Positions 17,391-31,536 of a stretch of DNA of 64,000 nucleotides are shown in pieces. Within the stretch, counting starts at the first letter, position 1. Every line of letters starts with the position of its first letter. The position numbers and the translations under genes were made by a program. This DNA is from Stenomitos frigidus ULC18 (GTDB lineage: Bacteria; Cyanobacteriota; Cyanobacteriia; Leptolyngbyales; Leptolyngbyaceae): contig NZ_PVWK01000126.1 in the NCBI RefSeq assembly GCF_003003795.1, positions 1 through 64,000 of the forward strand. Direction: 5' to 3'. The notes below the pieces were generated by a model. It ran no database searches. It saw nothing but the letters and a program-made list of their open reading frames with translations, and was not told the origin of the DNA.

Positions 17391-17543
17391 TTAACAAGCC
17401 CTAAGTAGTCCGACATCTTTGTCGGCAAAGAGCTTGAGGAACCCGTTGAGGCTGGTGATGAAGGCAATAATGCCTGCAATGGGAGCGCTGAACTTGGTCA
17501 GATAGGCTCCCAAGTTAACGTTGGTTTTGTTGTCGTCACTCAT
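17391..17543 (-). CDS. Small membrane protein, 50 aa
   Basis: ATG 17543 opens a 50-residue frame (MSDDNKTNVNLGAYLTKFSA) with one hydrophobic helix (PIAGIIAFITSLNGFLKLF) and an end of ACG-type unclear origin (DKDVGLLRAC). AAAGGAAAG (GGAAAG) lies close upstream. It may be a real small protein or the front of a longer gene cut off by the dispersed repeat at about 17331-17385 (GTAGGGTGC ... GCACC type). No family recognised. Confidence 0.5.
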   Translation of the reverse strand: MSDDNKTNVNLGAYLTKFSAPIAGIIAFITSLNGFLKLFADKDVGLLRAC

Positions 17544-17621
17544 TGCCGCTTTCCTTCAACCGCAGAAATTGGGCTTCTTGCCGCAGTATACGATTCAATC
17601 TTGTACGGTAGTCCAATCGTG

Positions 17622-17873
17622 GCAATTGGGGCATGGGGGCATACAATCCTTTTGTATCGCCTCACATTGCTATTGCGATCGATCACAATCCTTTTGTATC
17701 GCCTCACATTGGCATTGTGTCGAGTCACAATCCGTTTGTCATGCCCCACAATGCTGTTGTGATAGGTCACATTGGCAATGTATCGCCTCGCAATCGAATG
17801 GCGCTGGGTCACATTGCGTTTGTATGGCATCACAATTCCTCCGCATGGACTGACATTGCTTTTGTTAGCTCGA
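17622..17873. repeat. 21-bp degenerate tandem repeat, about 12 units
   Basis: Units start with ACAAT or ACATT and repeat with an exact 21-base period from about 17622 to 17873; for example 17643-17663 and 17685-17705 are identical. Odd and even units tend to differ, suggesting a 42-bp higher-order unit. Several frames on both strands stay open over the array and give heptapeptide repeats (HNPFVSP on plus, YKRIVID on minus). It ends 73 bases before valS. Confidence 0.88.
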
Positions 17874-17946
17874 CACCCCATTCCATTCGCATCCCAACCG
17901 CGCATCGTGGCAGAATGTATCAAAGTTAAGTACACACGCTTCTCCC

Positions 17947-20700
<2,754 letters not shown>

Positions 20701-20854
20701 TTATCCAGCTTCGTTCCCTGCTCAAGACAGTATTTGAAGATTTCCTGTTAGAGCGCAATATTCAGACTTCAACGATAGTCACACTGTGTTTAGGTCAACC
20801 CCCAAGTAAATTGATTAAAATCGTCTATATGTAGAGCTAAGGGACCCTCTAGCT

Positions 20855-22513
20855 ATGTCTGATACTGATAGAGAAGAACTTCATCGGCGAATTATGATTC
20901 TTCGAGACAAGGCTCAGTCAGGCAAAATTCACCTTGCAGAACACCTTGCCGATAATGTTCTGGAACGTTTAGAAAGGGTACGCCTTGCACCAGATGGGCT
21001 AGTAGATCCGAATACCGTAGATGGGACGGTGCGGGCTATGGCTCTTATGATGGCTCACTTTCAAGATCGGGAAGAGTGGAAAGAGGCTATTTCGCTACAA
21101 CAAGTACAAGAAGCCTTTTTCAGGGCAATAGATCATCAATTTGGTGAACTATTTCAGGTTATGCAAGAGCGTAATGCTGAACCTCATCAAATTGCTGGAG
21201 CCTATGTACAAGATGCTAATCGGGTACAGGAAGTTGCTCAAAATCTTCCTGAGTTTCTTGAAAAAATTCAGGAGTTTTGGAAAAACATAGCCGATCCTGC
21301 TTGGATGCACAGCGAGGATCAAAATGGAATTAAAGCAATTTATGGAGGCTCTCTCTTTCCTGCTGGAGGGCATAGTATTGCCTCTAGCTGCGGTCTATAC
21401 GTTGATACAATTATTCTTCCTGATCCTCTACTGCGAATATCACGGTTAGCGCCTCACTGGGAACCTAAAAGGTTAGTATATGAAGTGCTTCGCTTTGGTT
21501 TACAAATATTACGTTATCGCTCTTTAGCACTTGCAGAAGTTGATACACCAATCATTGCAATCGTTCCTGACAAGCTTGATTTAGAGGAAGGTTATTCAGA
21601 GTTTATTCACTCTATGGCAGAGGGTGATTGTTTAAAGCACGTTTCTGCAATGTTTGGAAGAAACTTTGAGTCAATTGACGAGCTACAAGATTATGCAAAA
21701 CAGTTTGAGCAACCTAGTGATCTTGTTGCTGCACTTGCCAATCCTGATCTTCTTCTTTTTGATACCGAAGCCTCACAAAGTCTAGATGAGCAGATTCACG
21801 AGTATATGCAAGGAGAGGGCAGAGTCTTTAATCCACAACGTGCGGGTGATATTATTCTTCCGAATTTCATTGGTCGGATGTCGCAAGCCAACGATTTATT
21901 GAGGCGGAGCCTAGAACTTAGAGGAACCCCACTCATAGATGCTGAAACGTCTTGGAGATATCTCAATTGGAAACTTGAATACGATGCAGATCGTTTATCA
22001 AGCACTGACTTAACTCCCCTACACGTTGTGCGAGGGCTTCAATCTGCTGCTAGAGGTGAGATGCAATGGCTTGGCAATATCCCACCAGAAGCTTTAGTTG
22101 AAATGAGACAACAGGGTGCCACTGAAGAACTCCGAGAAATTTTAAGCAGAGGAGTATCTGATATTTCAGCATCTGATCCAGCAAATTTCTTTCAGACAAC
22201 TGATCAGGTAGTTGATAACATTCGTGGCGCTTTTGAGCAGCACCAGCAAAACATGACAAAGCTTCGTAATAAAACTTGGAAGTTTGCAGGTGTTGATGTG
22301 GGGAGTTGGATCGCAATTGGAACTATTGAGGTTGCAGCGGCTCTTAGCGGTGCGCCAACCTTTGGTGTACTAGCATTTGCTGCTGATCAATTGCTGGATG
22401 TACCTAAATTGAAGGAATTGCCTAACAAATTTCAGGAGATTCAAAAAGAAGCAAAAACGATAAAAACATCCCCGGTTGGCTTACTCTTTCAACAATCTAA
22501 AAAAAAGAGGTAA
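20855..22513 (+). CDS. Uncharacterised 552-aa protein
   Basis: No family recognised. The protein is soluble and mostly helical; a helical N-terminal part (MSDTDREELHRRIMILRDKA) is followed by a mixed centre (SCGLYVDTIILPDPLLRI, PIIAIVPDKLDLEEGYSEF) and near residue 475-510 by a Gly/Ala-rich hydrophobic stretch (AIGTIEVAAALSGAPTFGVLA) that could insert in a membrane. It ends in a basic tail (QQSKKKR). Codon use is AT-richer than valS upstream. It has no operon partner. A weak start context (GGGACC before ATG 20855). Confidence 0.8.
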   Translation: MSDTDREELHRRIMILRDKAQSGKIHLAEHLADNVLERLERVRLAPDGLVDPNTVDGTVRAMALMMAHFQDREEWKEAISLQQVQEAFFRAIDHQFGELFQVMQERNAEPHQIAGAYVQDANRVQEVAQNLPEFLEKIQEFWKNIADPAWMHSEDQNGIKAIYGGSLFPAGGHSIASSCGLYVDTIILPDPLLRISRLAPHWEPKRLVYEVLRFGLQILRYRSLALAEVDTPIIAIVPDKLDLEEGYSEFIHSMAEGDCLKHVSAMFGRNFESIDELQDYAKQFEQPSDLVAALANPDLLLFDTEASQSLDEQIHEYMQGEGRVFNPQRAGDIILPNFIGRMSQANDLLRRSLELRGTPLIDAETSWRYLNWKLEYDADRLSSTDLTPLHVVRGLQSAARGEMQWLGNIPPEALVEMRQQGATEELREILSRGVSDISASDPANFFQTTDQVVDNIRGAFEQHQQNMTKLRNKTWKFAGVDVGSWIAIGTIEVAAALSGAPTFGVLAFAADQLLDVPKLKELPNKFQEIQKEAKTIKTSPVGLLFQQSKKKR

Positions 22514-22720
22514 CATAACGAACCAAGTAGATACACTGTATAAAAATCCCAATGCAGCGGATCCTCGAACACCGTCAGTCTGAGTGCAAGTTTAACTGCC
22601 ACCGCTGATCGAGGTCGTTATGCCGACAATCTTCGGTAGTGCATGTAACGTCCTACGGGAGTAAACTACGAATTGCCATTGTGATATTAACAGTCGGTAT
22701 TGTTACGAGTTTAAGTAAAG

Positions 22721-22972
22721 ATGGGGCTGAAAATCTCAATCTCTGACTCCATTGTGCAAGCGCTTCGCCTACCGGAACAGCGCATCGAGCAGGAATTGCG
22801 TCGAGAATTAGCGATCGCGCTTTACATGCAAGATATCCTCTCCTTTGGCAAAACCCGCGAGCTAGCCGAGATGGACAAATACGAATTTGGGCAGTTGCTT
22901 TCACTTCGTGGAGTCATGCAACATTACGGTCTTGCAGAATTAGATGATGACTTTAGCTATGCCCGTAGTTAG
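22721..22972 (+). CDS. UPF0175-family antitoxin-like protein
   Basis: 83 residues with the UPF0175 pattern (ELRRELAIALYMQDILSFGK, then RELAEMDKYEFGQLLSLRG), a short helix-turn-helix that pairs with DUF3368 PIN-like toxins in cyanobacteria. The usual downstream toxin is missing: only an ATGCCCGTAGTTAG start-like scrap follows at 22959, after which the frame is lost. Confidence 0.85.
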   Translation: MGLKISISDSIVQALRLPEQRIEQELRRELAIALYMQDILSFGKTRELAEMDKYEFGQLLSLRGVMQHYGLAELDDDFSYARS

Positions 22973-23041
22973 ACCTCCCCCAATTTCATCGTACAGGTCG
23001 TTACAATGCCAGAGGCGCGTTTCTAGGGCAATGATGCAGGT

Positions 23042-24595
23042 ATGGGGCAAGCAGCACAACATTGGGGTAATCATCATTTCGATGTCATCGTCATTGGCAG
23101 CGGCATTGGTGGCTTGGTTGCAGGCGCGTTGCTGGCTCGTTATGGCAAACAAGTTCTGATTTGTGAGAGCCACACCATTCCAGGTGGAGCGGCTCACAGC
23201 TTTTCGCGGCAGGGATTTGAGTTTGATTCGGGCCCCTCATTTTACTGTGGGCTGAGCGATCGCCATTCGCTAAATCCATTGCGACAGGTGTTGGATGTGT
23301 TGGGTGAAACAGTCCTCGCGATCGCCTATGACCCGATGGGGCACTACCACTTTCCCGAAGGCACCTTCCCGGTTTATGGCAATGCCGATCGCTATCGAGC
23401 GGCGATCGCGCAAATCACGCCTCAAGGTGCAGAAGAACTGGCTCGGTTAGAGAAACGACTGCTGGATTTGTACGACGCACTGCGAGGCATTCCCACTCTG
23501 GCGCTACGGGCAGACCTTAAGCTGGTGCCTGTGCTGTTGAGTCGCTATCTGCCTGCCTTGTTCAAACTTCTACCCCAACTGGGTGCCGTCCAAAGTTCAG
23601 TTGCTGACTTGATGCGCGACCTGCACGACCCCTGGTTACGGCGCTTGATTGATCTAGAATGCTTTTTGCTCTCTGGCCTAAAAGCTGAAGGGACGATCGC
23701 ACCCGAAGTTGCCTTCATGTTTGGCGAACGGACGCGATCGGTCATCGACTATCCCATCGGCGGCAGTGGCGCGATCGTGCAGGCGTTGGTACGAGGCTTG
23801 CAGAAATGGGGCGGCACGCTGCGGTTAGGTGCTCACGTGGAGCAAATTCTCGTGGAATCTGGCAAAGCGGTGGGTGTGCGCTTGCGGAATGACGAGATTT
23901 TGAAGGCAGCGATCGTCCTCTCCAACGCGACCATCTGGGACACCTATAGTCACCTGCTAAAACCAGAAGACTTACCAGCCAGCTATCGTCAAAATGCATT
24001 GGAAACACCCGCTGTAGATAGCTTCATGCATCTGCATCTGGGCATTCGATCGGATGACATGGAGCACCTCACCGGGCATCATGTCGTTCTCCACGATGCC
24101 AAACAGGACATCACCGTTCCGGGCAATACCTGCATGATTTCTATTCCTTCTGTGTGGGATGCCAGTCTCGCACCACCGGGACACCATGTAATCCATGCCT
24201 ATACGCTGGAATCCCATGCTGGGTGGCAACGAGACAGTAACTATGCGGAACGGAAGCAAGAACGCGCAGAACCATTGTTTCGGGCGTTAGAAAAAGTCAT
24301 TCCCGATCTACGATCGCGCATCGTTTTAGAACTCATCGGCACACCACTCACTCATGCCCGCTACCTGCGTCGTCATTTGGGGACATATGGACCCGCGATC
24401 GCCGCTGGGCAAGGCATGTTTCCTAGCACCCAAACCCCTATTGCAAATTTGTATCGTGTTGGAGACAGCACCACGCCTGGGATTGGTGTCCCTGCGGTTG
24501 CTGCATCTGGCATTCTATGCGCGAACAGTTTAGTAAAGCCACAGCAGACGGAGGCGTTGCTGAAACAATTGGAGTTGGTGAGGCGTGAAGCGTGA
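23042..24595 (+). CDS. FAD-dependent oxidoreductase of the CrtISO/phytoene-desaturase family
   Basis: 517 residues. The N-terminal dinucleotide fold VIVIGSGIGGLVAGALLARYG and the ESHTIPGGAAHSF segment bind FAD; the C-terminal FAD contact is NLYRVGDSTTPGIGVPAVAASG. The whole-length pattern matches prolycopene isomerase (CrtH/CrtISO) and related carotenoid oxidoreductases, which act on membrane-bound carotenes. Which reaction this one performs cannot be fixed from sequence alone. ATG 23042 fits the expected N-terminus. Confidence 0.88.
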   Translation: MGQAAQHWGNHHFDVIVIGSGIGGLVAGALLARYGKQVLICESHTIPGGAAHSFSRQGFEFDSGPSFYCGLSDRHSLNPLRQVLDVLGETVLAIAYDPMGHYHFPEGTFPVYGNADRYRAAIAQITPQGAEELARLEKRLLDLYDALRGIPTLALRADLKLVPVLLSRYLPALFKLLPQLGAVQSSVADLMRDLHDPWLRRLIDLECFLLSGLKAEGTIAPEVAFMFGERTRSVIDYPIGGSGAIVQALVRGLQKWGGTLRLGAHVEQILVESGKAVGVRLRNDEILKAAIVLSNATIWDTYSHLLKPEDLPASYRQNALETPAVDSFMHLHLGIRSDDMEHLTGHHVVLHDAKQDITVPGNTCMISIPSVWDASLAPPGHHVIHAYTLESHAGWQRDSNYAERKQERAEPLFRALEKVIPDLRSRIVLELIGTPLTHARYLRRHLGTYGPAIAAGQGMFPSTQTPIANLYRVGDSTTPGIGVPAVAASGILCANSLVKPQQTEALLKQLELVRREA

Positions 24596-24635
24596 GCAAC
24601 GTGAGTATGAACAGTGCCACCCTACCTGATTAGCC

Positions 24636-25091
24636 ATGACAGTACCTCTAATGATTCGTAGAGCAAAACCCGAAGACCTGGCAACGATCGTCCGTTTTAA
24701 TGTGTCCTTAGTCCAAGAGGCGAGAGGTAAAGAGCTTGATCCCACAACGCTTCAGAAGGGCGTTCAAGCGGTGTTGAAGGATAGCTATCGTGGCTTTTAT
24801 ACCGTTGCTGAGATGGACGATCAAGTGGTTGCAGCCGTCCTGGTGACCTTTGAATGGAGCGATTTCAGCAATGCCTGGTTTTGGTGGCTGCAAGACGTTT
24901 ATGTAGAACCAAACCACCGTCAGCAAGGCATCTTCCGTGCGCTCTATCAATATTTGAAAGACCAGGCGACTCGGTCGAACGCGTGTGGGCTACGTCTCTA
25001 TGTGTATCAAGGCAACGTAAAAGCACAAGCGGTTTACGAGAAGCTAGGGATGCTGCCTTCAGACTCTCTTATGTATGAGGATCGTTTGTAA
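24636..25091 (+). CDS. GNAT-family N-acetyltransferase
   Basis: 151 residues with the GNAT fold: MIRRAKPEDLATIVRFN at the start, motif A (LQDVYVEPNHRQQGIFRALY) that binds acetyl-CoA, and motif B (GLRLYVYQGNVKAQAVYEKLG). Substrate unknown. It begins 40 bases after the oxidoreductase, same strand. Confidence 0.94.
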   Translation: MTVPLMIRRAKPEDLATIVRFNVSLVQEARGKELDPTTLQKGVQAVLKDSYRGFYTVAEMDDQVVAAVLVTFEWSDFSNAWFWWLQDVYVEPNHRQQGIFRALYQYLKDQATRSNACGLRLYVYQGNVKAQAVYEKLGMLPSDSLMYEDRL

Positions 25092-25142
25092 TCCATTGGT
25101 GGCTGAGGAGCATTTGTAATCAGTGGACTCAAACAGAACATA

Positions 25143-26045
25143 GTGGCTTTATCATTTCTCATCGATTTTCGTGGTGAAGTGGCAGCACTGAGTGCAGCGT
25201 TGATTTGGGCGATCGCCTCTGTCATCTATATCGGGATTGGTCGACAGCTATCGCCGCTGGTGCTGAATTTCGTCAAGGGGCTGATTGCGATCGTGCTCCT
25301 GATCCTCACACTGTTGCTCAAAGGCGGGCTACTGCCTCAGATCAGCCTCACCGCCGTTGGGCTTCTCTTCCTGAGCGGAGTGGTTGGCATTGGGTTTGGC
25401 GACACCGCTTATTTCGAGGCGCTTAACTGCCTGGGCGCAAGACGAGCGTTGGTGCTGGAATCGGTTGCGCCACCGTTGGCGGCTGTCATGGCATTGGTGT
25501 TCTTGCAGGAACGCCTTGCCGTGGGAGCCTGGGCTGGCATTGCGCTGACGATCGTCGGTGTCACCTGGGTCATCATTGAACGAACGCAGGGCACATTGCA
25601 GCCCCAAAGCCATCGGTGGAGGGGGACAGCTTTTGGGTTGCTGGCAGCATTGGGACAGGCAAGTGGTGCTGTACTTTCCAGAGCAGCGCTGGCTGGCACT
25701 ACCATAGACCCGCTGTGGAGTTCCTTGATTCGTTTAGTGGCGGGAGGTTTGGTGCTGGTGATTTGGCTACTGCTACAGCGACGCACCGTCCAAGACCTGA
25801 AGCCGTTGCGATCGCCGCGCTTCCTACTCCTGCTGACTGTGACTGCCTTCGCCAGTACCTATCTTGCCATCTGGCTTCAGCAGATTTCGCTGAAATATAC
25901 GGCAGCAGGCATTGCTCAAGCGCTCAGTGCGACCAGTCCGCTCTTCGTCATCCCGCTGGCGATCGCACTGGGTGAGAAGGTCAGCCTGCGAGCCATTGTA
26001 GGGGTGCTTGTTGCGATCATCGGCATCTGGCTCTTGTTCAGTTAA
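25143..26045 (+). CDS. EamA/DMT-family exporter
   Basis: 300 residues, ten predicted membrane helices in two EamA repeats (about 10-140 and 160-300), with the usual repeat ends VGAWAGIALTIVGVTWVII and RAIVGVLVAIIGIWLLF. Such transporters export amino acids or other metabolites. GTG 25143 is the start. It follows the GNAT gene closely and may be co-transcribed. Confidence 0.93.
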   Translation: MALSFLIDFRGEVAALSAALIWAIASVIYIGIGRQLSPLVLNFVKGLIAIVLLILTLLLKGGLLPQISLTAVGLLFLSGVVGIGFGDTAYFEALNCLGARRALVLESVAPPLAAVMALVFLQERLAVGAWAGIALTIVGVTWVIIERTQGTLQPQSHRWRGTAFGLLAALGQASGAVLSRAALAGTTIDPLWSSLIRLVAGGLVLVIWLLLQRRTVQDLKPLRSPRFLLLLTVTAFASTYLAIWLQQISLKYTAAGIAQALSATSPLFVIPLAIALGEKVSLRAIVGVLVAIIGIWLLFS

Positions 26046-26205
26046 CGTTTCTCTGTGACGACCAGCAGAAAAGGAATGAATAATCGTAGGATGAACGCAC
26101 TACAAAAAGCTCCAGCATCGTTCACTCACAGTCAACTGCAACAGGCTACACCGCCTGGGATCTTTCTTCGCAACGATTCAGTCACCTGATTACGCCGATG
26201 CCATC

Positions 26206-26841
26206 ATGGACAACCCCAACCAGATCTTGATTTTGTTTGCCCATCCTGCCCTGGAAAAGTCACGGATCAATCGACAGTTAATCCAGGCAGTGCAGGGGTT
26301 AGATGCTGTTCTGATCCACGACCTGTATGAAGAGTATCCTGATTTTCACATCAACGTGAAGGCAGAACAGGACTTGCTCCTGGCACATGACATTATTGTT
26401 TTCCACCATCCGTTTTACTGGTACAGCAGTCCAGCGATGCTGAAGGAGTGGCAAGATTTGGTGCTGGAGCATGGCTTTGCTTATGGACAGGGCGGTACAG
26501 CGTTGCAAGGCAAAAAGTTTCTCACCGCTATTACCACTGGGGGCGATCAGCAGGCGTATTGCCAGGAAGGCTATAACCGCTTCACCATCCGCGAATTGTT
26601 GGTACCGTTTGAGCAAACGGCGCGTCTCTGCGGCATGGAGTATCTACCGCCCTTTGTGGTGCAGGGCACGCATCAACTGCAAGAACGCCACCAGATTGAG
26701 AAACATGCAGCAGACTACCGCGCTGTCATTACGGCTTTGCGCGACAATCGGCTTGATTCGGAACAGTTACGACAAATGAAACACCTGAACCAAGCGCTCG
26801 GATATCTGCTTAAAACGCCAGAGGTGCCGCACCATGCATAA
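26206..26841 (+). CDS. KefF-like NAD(P)H oxidoreductase (flavodoxin fold)
   Basis: 211 residues with the KefF/MdaB pattern: ILILFAHPALEKSRINRQL (FMN-binding strand), HDLYEEYPDFHI, HHPFYWYSSPAMLKEWQDLV and the GYNRFTIRELLVPFEQTA helix. In known systems KefF sits on KefC and is needed for full potassium efflux when electrophiles appear. The stop overlaps the start of the antiporter gene by 8 bases. Confidence 0.92.
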   Translation: MDNPNQILILFAHPALEKSRINRQLIQAVQGLDAVLIHDLYEEYPDFHINVKAEQDLLLAHDIIVFHHPFYWYSSPAMLKEWQDLVLEHGFAYGQGGTALQGKKFLTAITTGGDQQAYCQEGYNRFTIRELLVPFEQTARLCGMEYLPPFVVQGTHQLQERHQIEKHAADYRAVITALRDNRLDSEQLRQMKHLNQALGYLLKTPEVPHHA

Positions 26842-28723
26842 CGAAGACTTATTTTTGCAGGCGTTTGTGTATCTGCTAGCGGCAGTCGCCTCGGTGCCGA
26901 TCGCCAAACGCTTAGGACTCGGTTCCGTACTGGGCTATCTCATTGCAGGCGTTATTATTGGTCCCTTCGCTTTAAAGTTAGTCGGCGGTGGTGAGGGTAG
27001 CGATGTCATGCACTTCGCTGAGTTTGGCGTGGTCATGATGCTGTTTCTGGTTGGCCTGGAGCTGCAACCCTCGTTGCTGTGGCGATTGCGCGTCCCCATT
27101 CTGGGCTTAGGTGGTTTGCAGGTATTAGTCACGGCATTGGTGATTGCGGCGATCGGGACGATCGCGGGATTACCCTGGCAAACAGCGCTGGCAGTCGGCT
27201 TGATCCTGGCGCAGTCGTCAACCGCGATCGTCCTGCAAACCCTTAACGAAAAAGGGCTAACCAAAACGCAAGCCGGACAGTCTGCCTTCTCTGTGCTGCT
27301 GTTTCAAGATATTGCGGTAATCCCCATTTTGGCGTTCTTGCCGCTGCTGGCGCTGCCGATCGCCTCAGCCATGGCAAGCAGTGACCTCATTTTTGTAGTG
27401 GCAGAATCAGAAGCCCATAGCGCCGCGTTACCAGCGTGGCAACAAGCATTGCTGGTCATCGGCACTGTCGGCGGCATTATTTTAGGGGGACAGTTTCTGA
27501 CTCGCCCCATCTTTCGCATCATCGCCAAAACGCAACAGCGGGAGATTTTTACAGCCATGGCGCTGCTCCTCGTCGTTGGCATTGCGCTGGCGATGCAGAA
27601 AGTGGGGTTGTCTCCGGCACTGGGTACCTTTGTGGCAGGAGTCGTGTTGGCAGAAAACGAGTATCGTCACGAACTGGAAAGCGATATCGAACCGTTCAAA
27701 GGGCTGCTGCTGGGGCTGTTCTTCATCTCGGTGGGAGCTAGCATTAACTTTAGTCTGCTGCTGCAACAGCCGTTGTTGATTTTGGGTTTAGTGCTGGCGT
27801 TGGCGATCGTCAAATTTGCCGTGTTAGTCGGTCTGGGACGCTTCTTTCGGCTAGAGTTAAGCCAAAGTTTGCTGTTTGGCTGTGCGCTGGCGCAAGGCGG
27901 CGAGTTTGGCTTTGTGCTGTTTTCCTTCGCAACGCAAAACAAGGTGCTCACAGCCGATGTAGCCGGTCCGTTGGTAGTTGCTGTAGCGCTCTCAATGGCA
28001 CTCACGCCGCTCATTATGATCATCAATGACAGGCTGATTCAGCCCCGTTTTGTTGCTGCCGAAATCGAAGAAGAAGCCGACGACATCGACGATAACGAGA
28101 ACCCCGTCATCATCGCGGGCTTTGGTCGCTTTGGGCAAATTGTCGGTCGGCTGCTGATTGCGAATGGCTTTAGTGCCACGGTTCTGGATCACAGTCCCAC
28201 TCAAATTGAGCTGCTCCGACGCTTTGGCTTCAAAGTGTTCTATGGTGATGCCTCCCGCATTGATTTACTCCATGCCGCTGGCGCACGACAGGCACGACTC
28301 TTTGTCGTTGCGATCGACGATCGTGAGCGATCGCTTTACATCGTTGAACTCGTACAGAAGCATTTCCCCCACCTCAAAATTTTGGCGCGTGCCATCGATC
28401 GTCGTCATGCTTACGAATTCATTCAACGCGGCGTAGATGCCGTACAGCGCGAAACCTTCGATTCCGCTTTGGTCATGGGGGAAGAAGCCCTCAAACTCCT
28501 GGGTACTCGTTCCTACAAGGCTCATCGTTCTGCCCGCATCTTTAGAGAGCATGATGAGCAGGCTCTTTGGGAAATGGCAAACTTAGAGGACGATACCGTG
28601 AGGTTTGCGCGATCGCAGCAACTTAGACAAGACCTTGAACGCGTGTTGCAGTCCGACGATCGGGAAATAGTCCATGATGTCGATCGTGCATGGGATACAT
28701 CGGCACTGAGAAAAGAAACGTGA
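26834..28723 (+). CDS. KefB/KefC-type glutathione-regulated potassium:proton antiporter
   Basis: 629 residues. Residues 1-390 are a CPA2 Na+/H+-exchanger domain with about 12 helices; residues about 410-530 are a TrkA-N (RCK) domain (PVIIAGFGRFGQIVGRLL, then YGDASRIDLLHAAGA). The acidic C-tail is longer than needed for NAD binding. KefC responds to glutathione adducts. Overlap with the KefF-like gene shows an operon; a protective acidification role against electrophiles is known for the family. Confidence 0.94.
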   Translation: MHNEDLFLQAFVYLLAAVASVPIAKRLGLGSVLGYLIAGVIIGPFALKLVGGGEGSDVMHFAEFGVVMMLFLVGLELQPSLLWRLRVPILGLGGLQVLVTALVIAAIGTIAGLPWQTALAVGLILAQSSTAIVLQTLNEKGLTKTQAGQSAFSVLLFQDIAVIPILAFLPLLALPIASAMASSDLIFVVAESEAHSAALPAWQQALLVIGTVGGIILGGQFLTRPIFRIIAKTQQREIFTAMALLLVVGIALAMQKVGLSPALGTFVAGVVLAENEYRHELESDIEPFKGLLLGLFFISVGASINFSLLLQQPLLILGLVLALAIVKFAVLVGLGRFFRLELSQSLLFGCALAQGGEFGFVLFSFATQNKVLTADVAGPLVVAVALSMALTPLIMIINDRLIQPRFVAAEIEEEADDIDDNENPVIIAGFGRFGQIVGRLLIANGFSATVLDHSPTQIELLRRFGFKVFYGDASRIDLLHAAGARQARLFVVAIDDRERSLYIVELVQKHFPHLKILARAIDRRHAYEFIQRGVDAVQRETFDSALVMGEEALKLLGTRSYKAHRSARIFREHDEQALWEMANLEDDTVRFARSQQLRQDLERVLQSDDREIVHDVDRAWDTSALRKET

Positions 28724-28739
28724 GGGTTGAGTTGAACAG

Positions 28740-28802
28740 TTGTTGGTTGGTTGTTAGTTGGTTGTTAGTTGTTAGTTGTTGGTTGTTAGTTGTTGGTTGT
28801 TA
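28740..28802. repeat. Heptanucleotide repeat GTTGTTA/GTTGGTT
   Basis: About nine units of the 7-base words GTTGTTA and GTTGTTG between the kef operon and recJ. The same words occur at 11585-11610 and, on the other strand, 11664-11700. Confidence 0.92.
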
Positions 28803-28868
28803 GAAAGAGTCAGAAGTCAGAAGGCCGGAGAAAACTAACTCAAAACTCTCTTTCCCCCTTAACCCCTC

Positions 28869-31514
<2,646 letters not shown>

Positions 31515-31536
31515 TGGGCTAAAGAGCGGGACTGGA

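Noticed and set aside
17622-17873. CRISPR array
   Set aside because: The units are joined without spacers, the period is 21 bp and the sequence drifts from unit to unit; this is a tandem repeat, not repeat-spacer structure.
17633-17929. A 98-residue plus-strand protein of heptapeptide repeats
   Set aside because: Other frames on both strands are equally open because of the 21-bp period, and there is no ribosome binding site. Kept as a repeat only.
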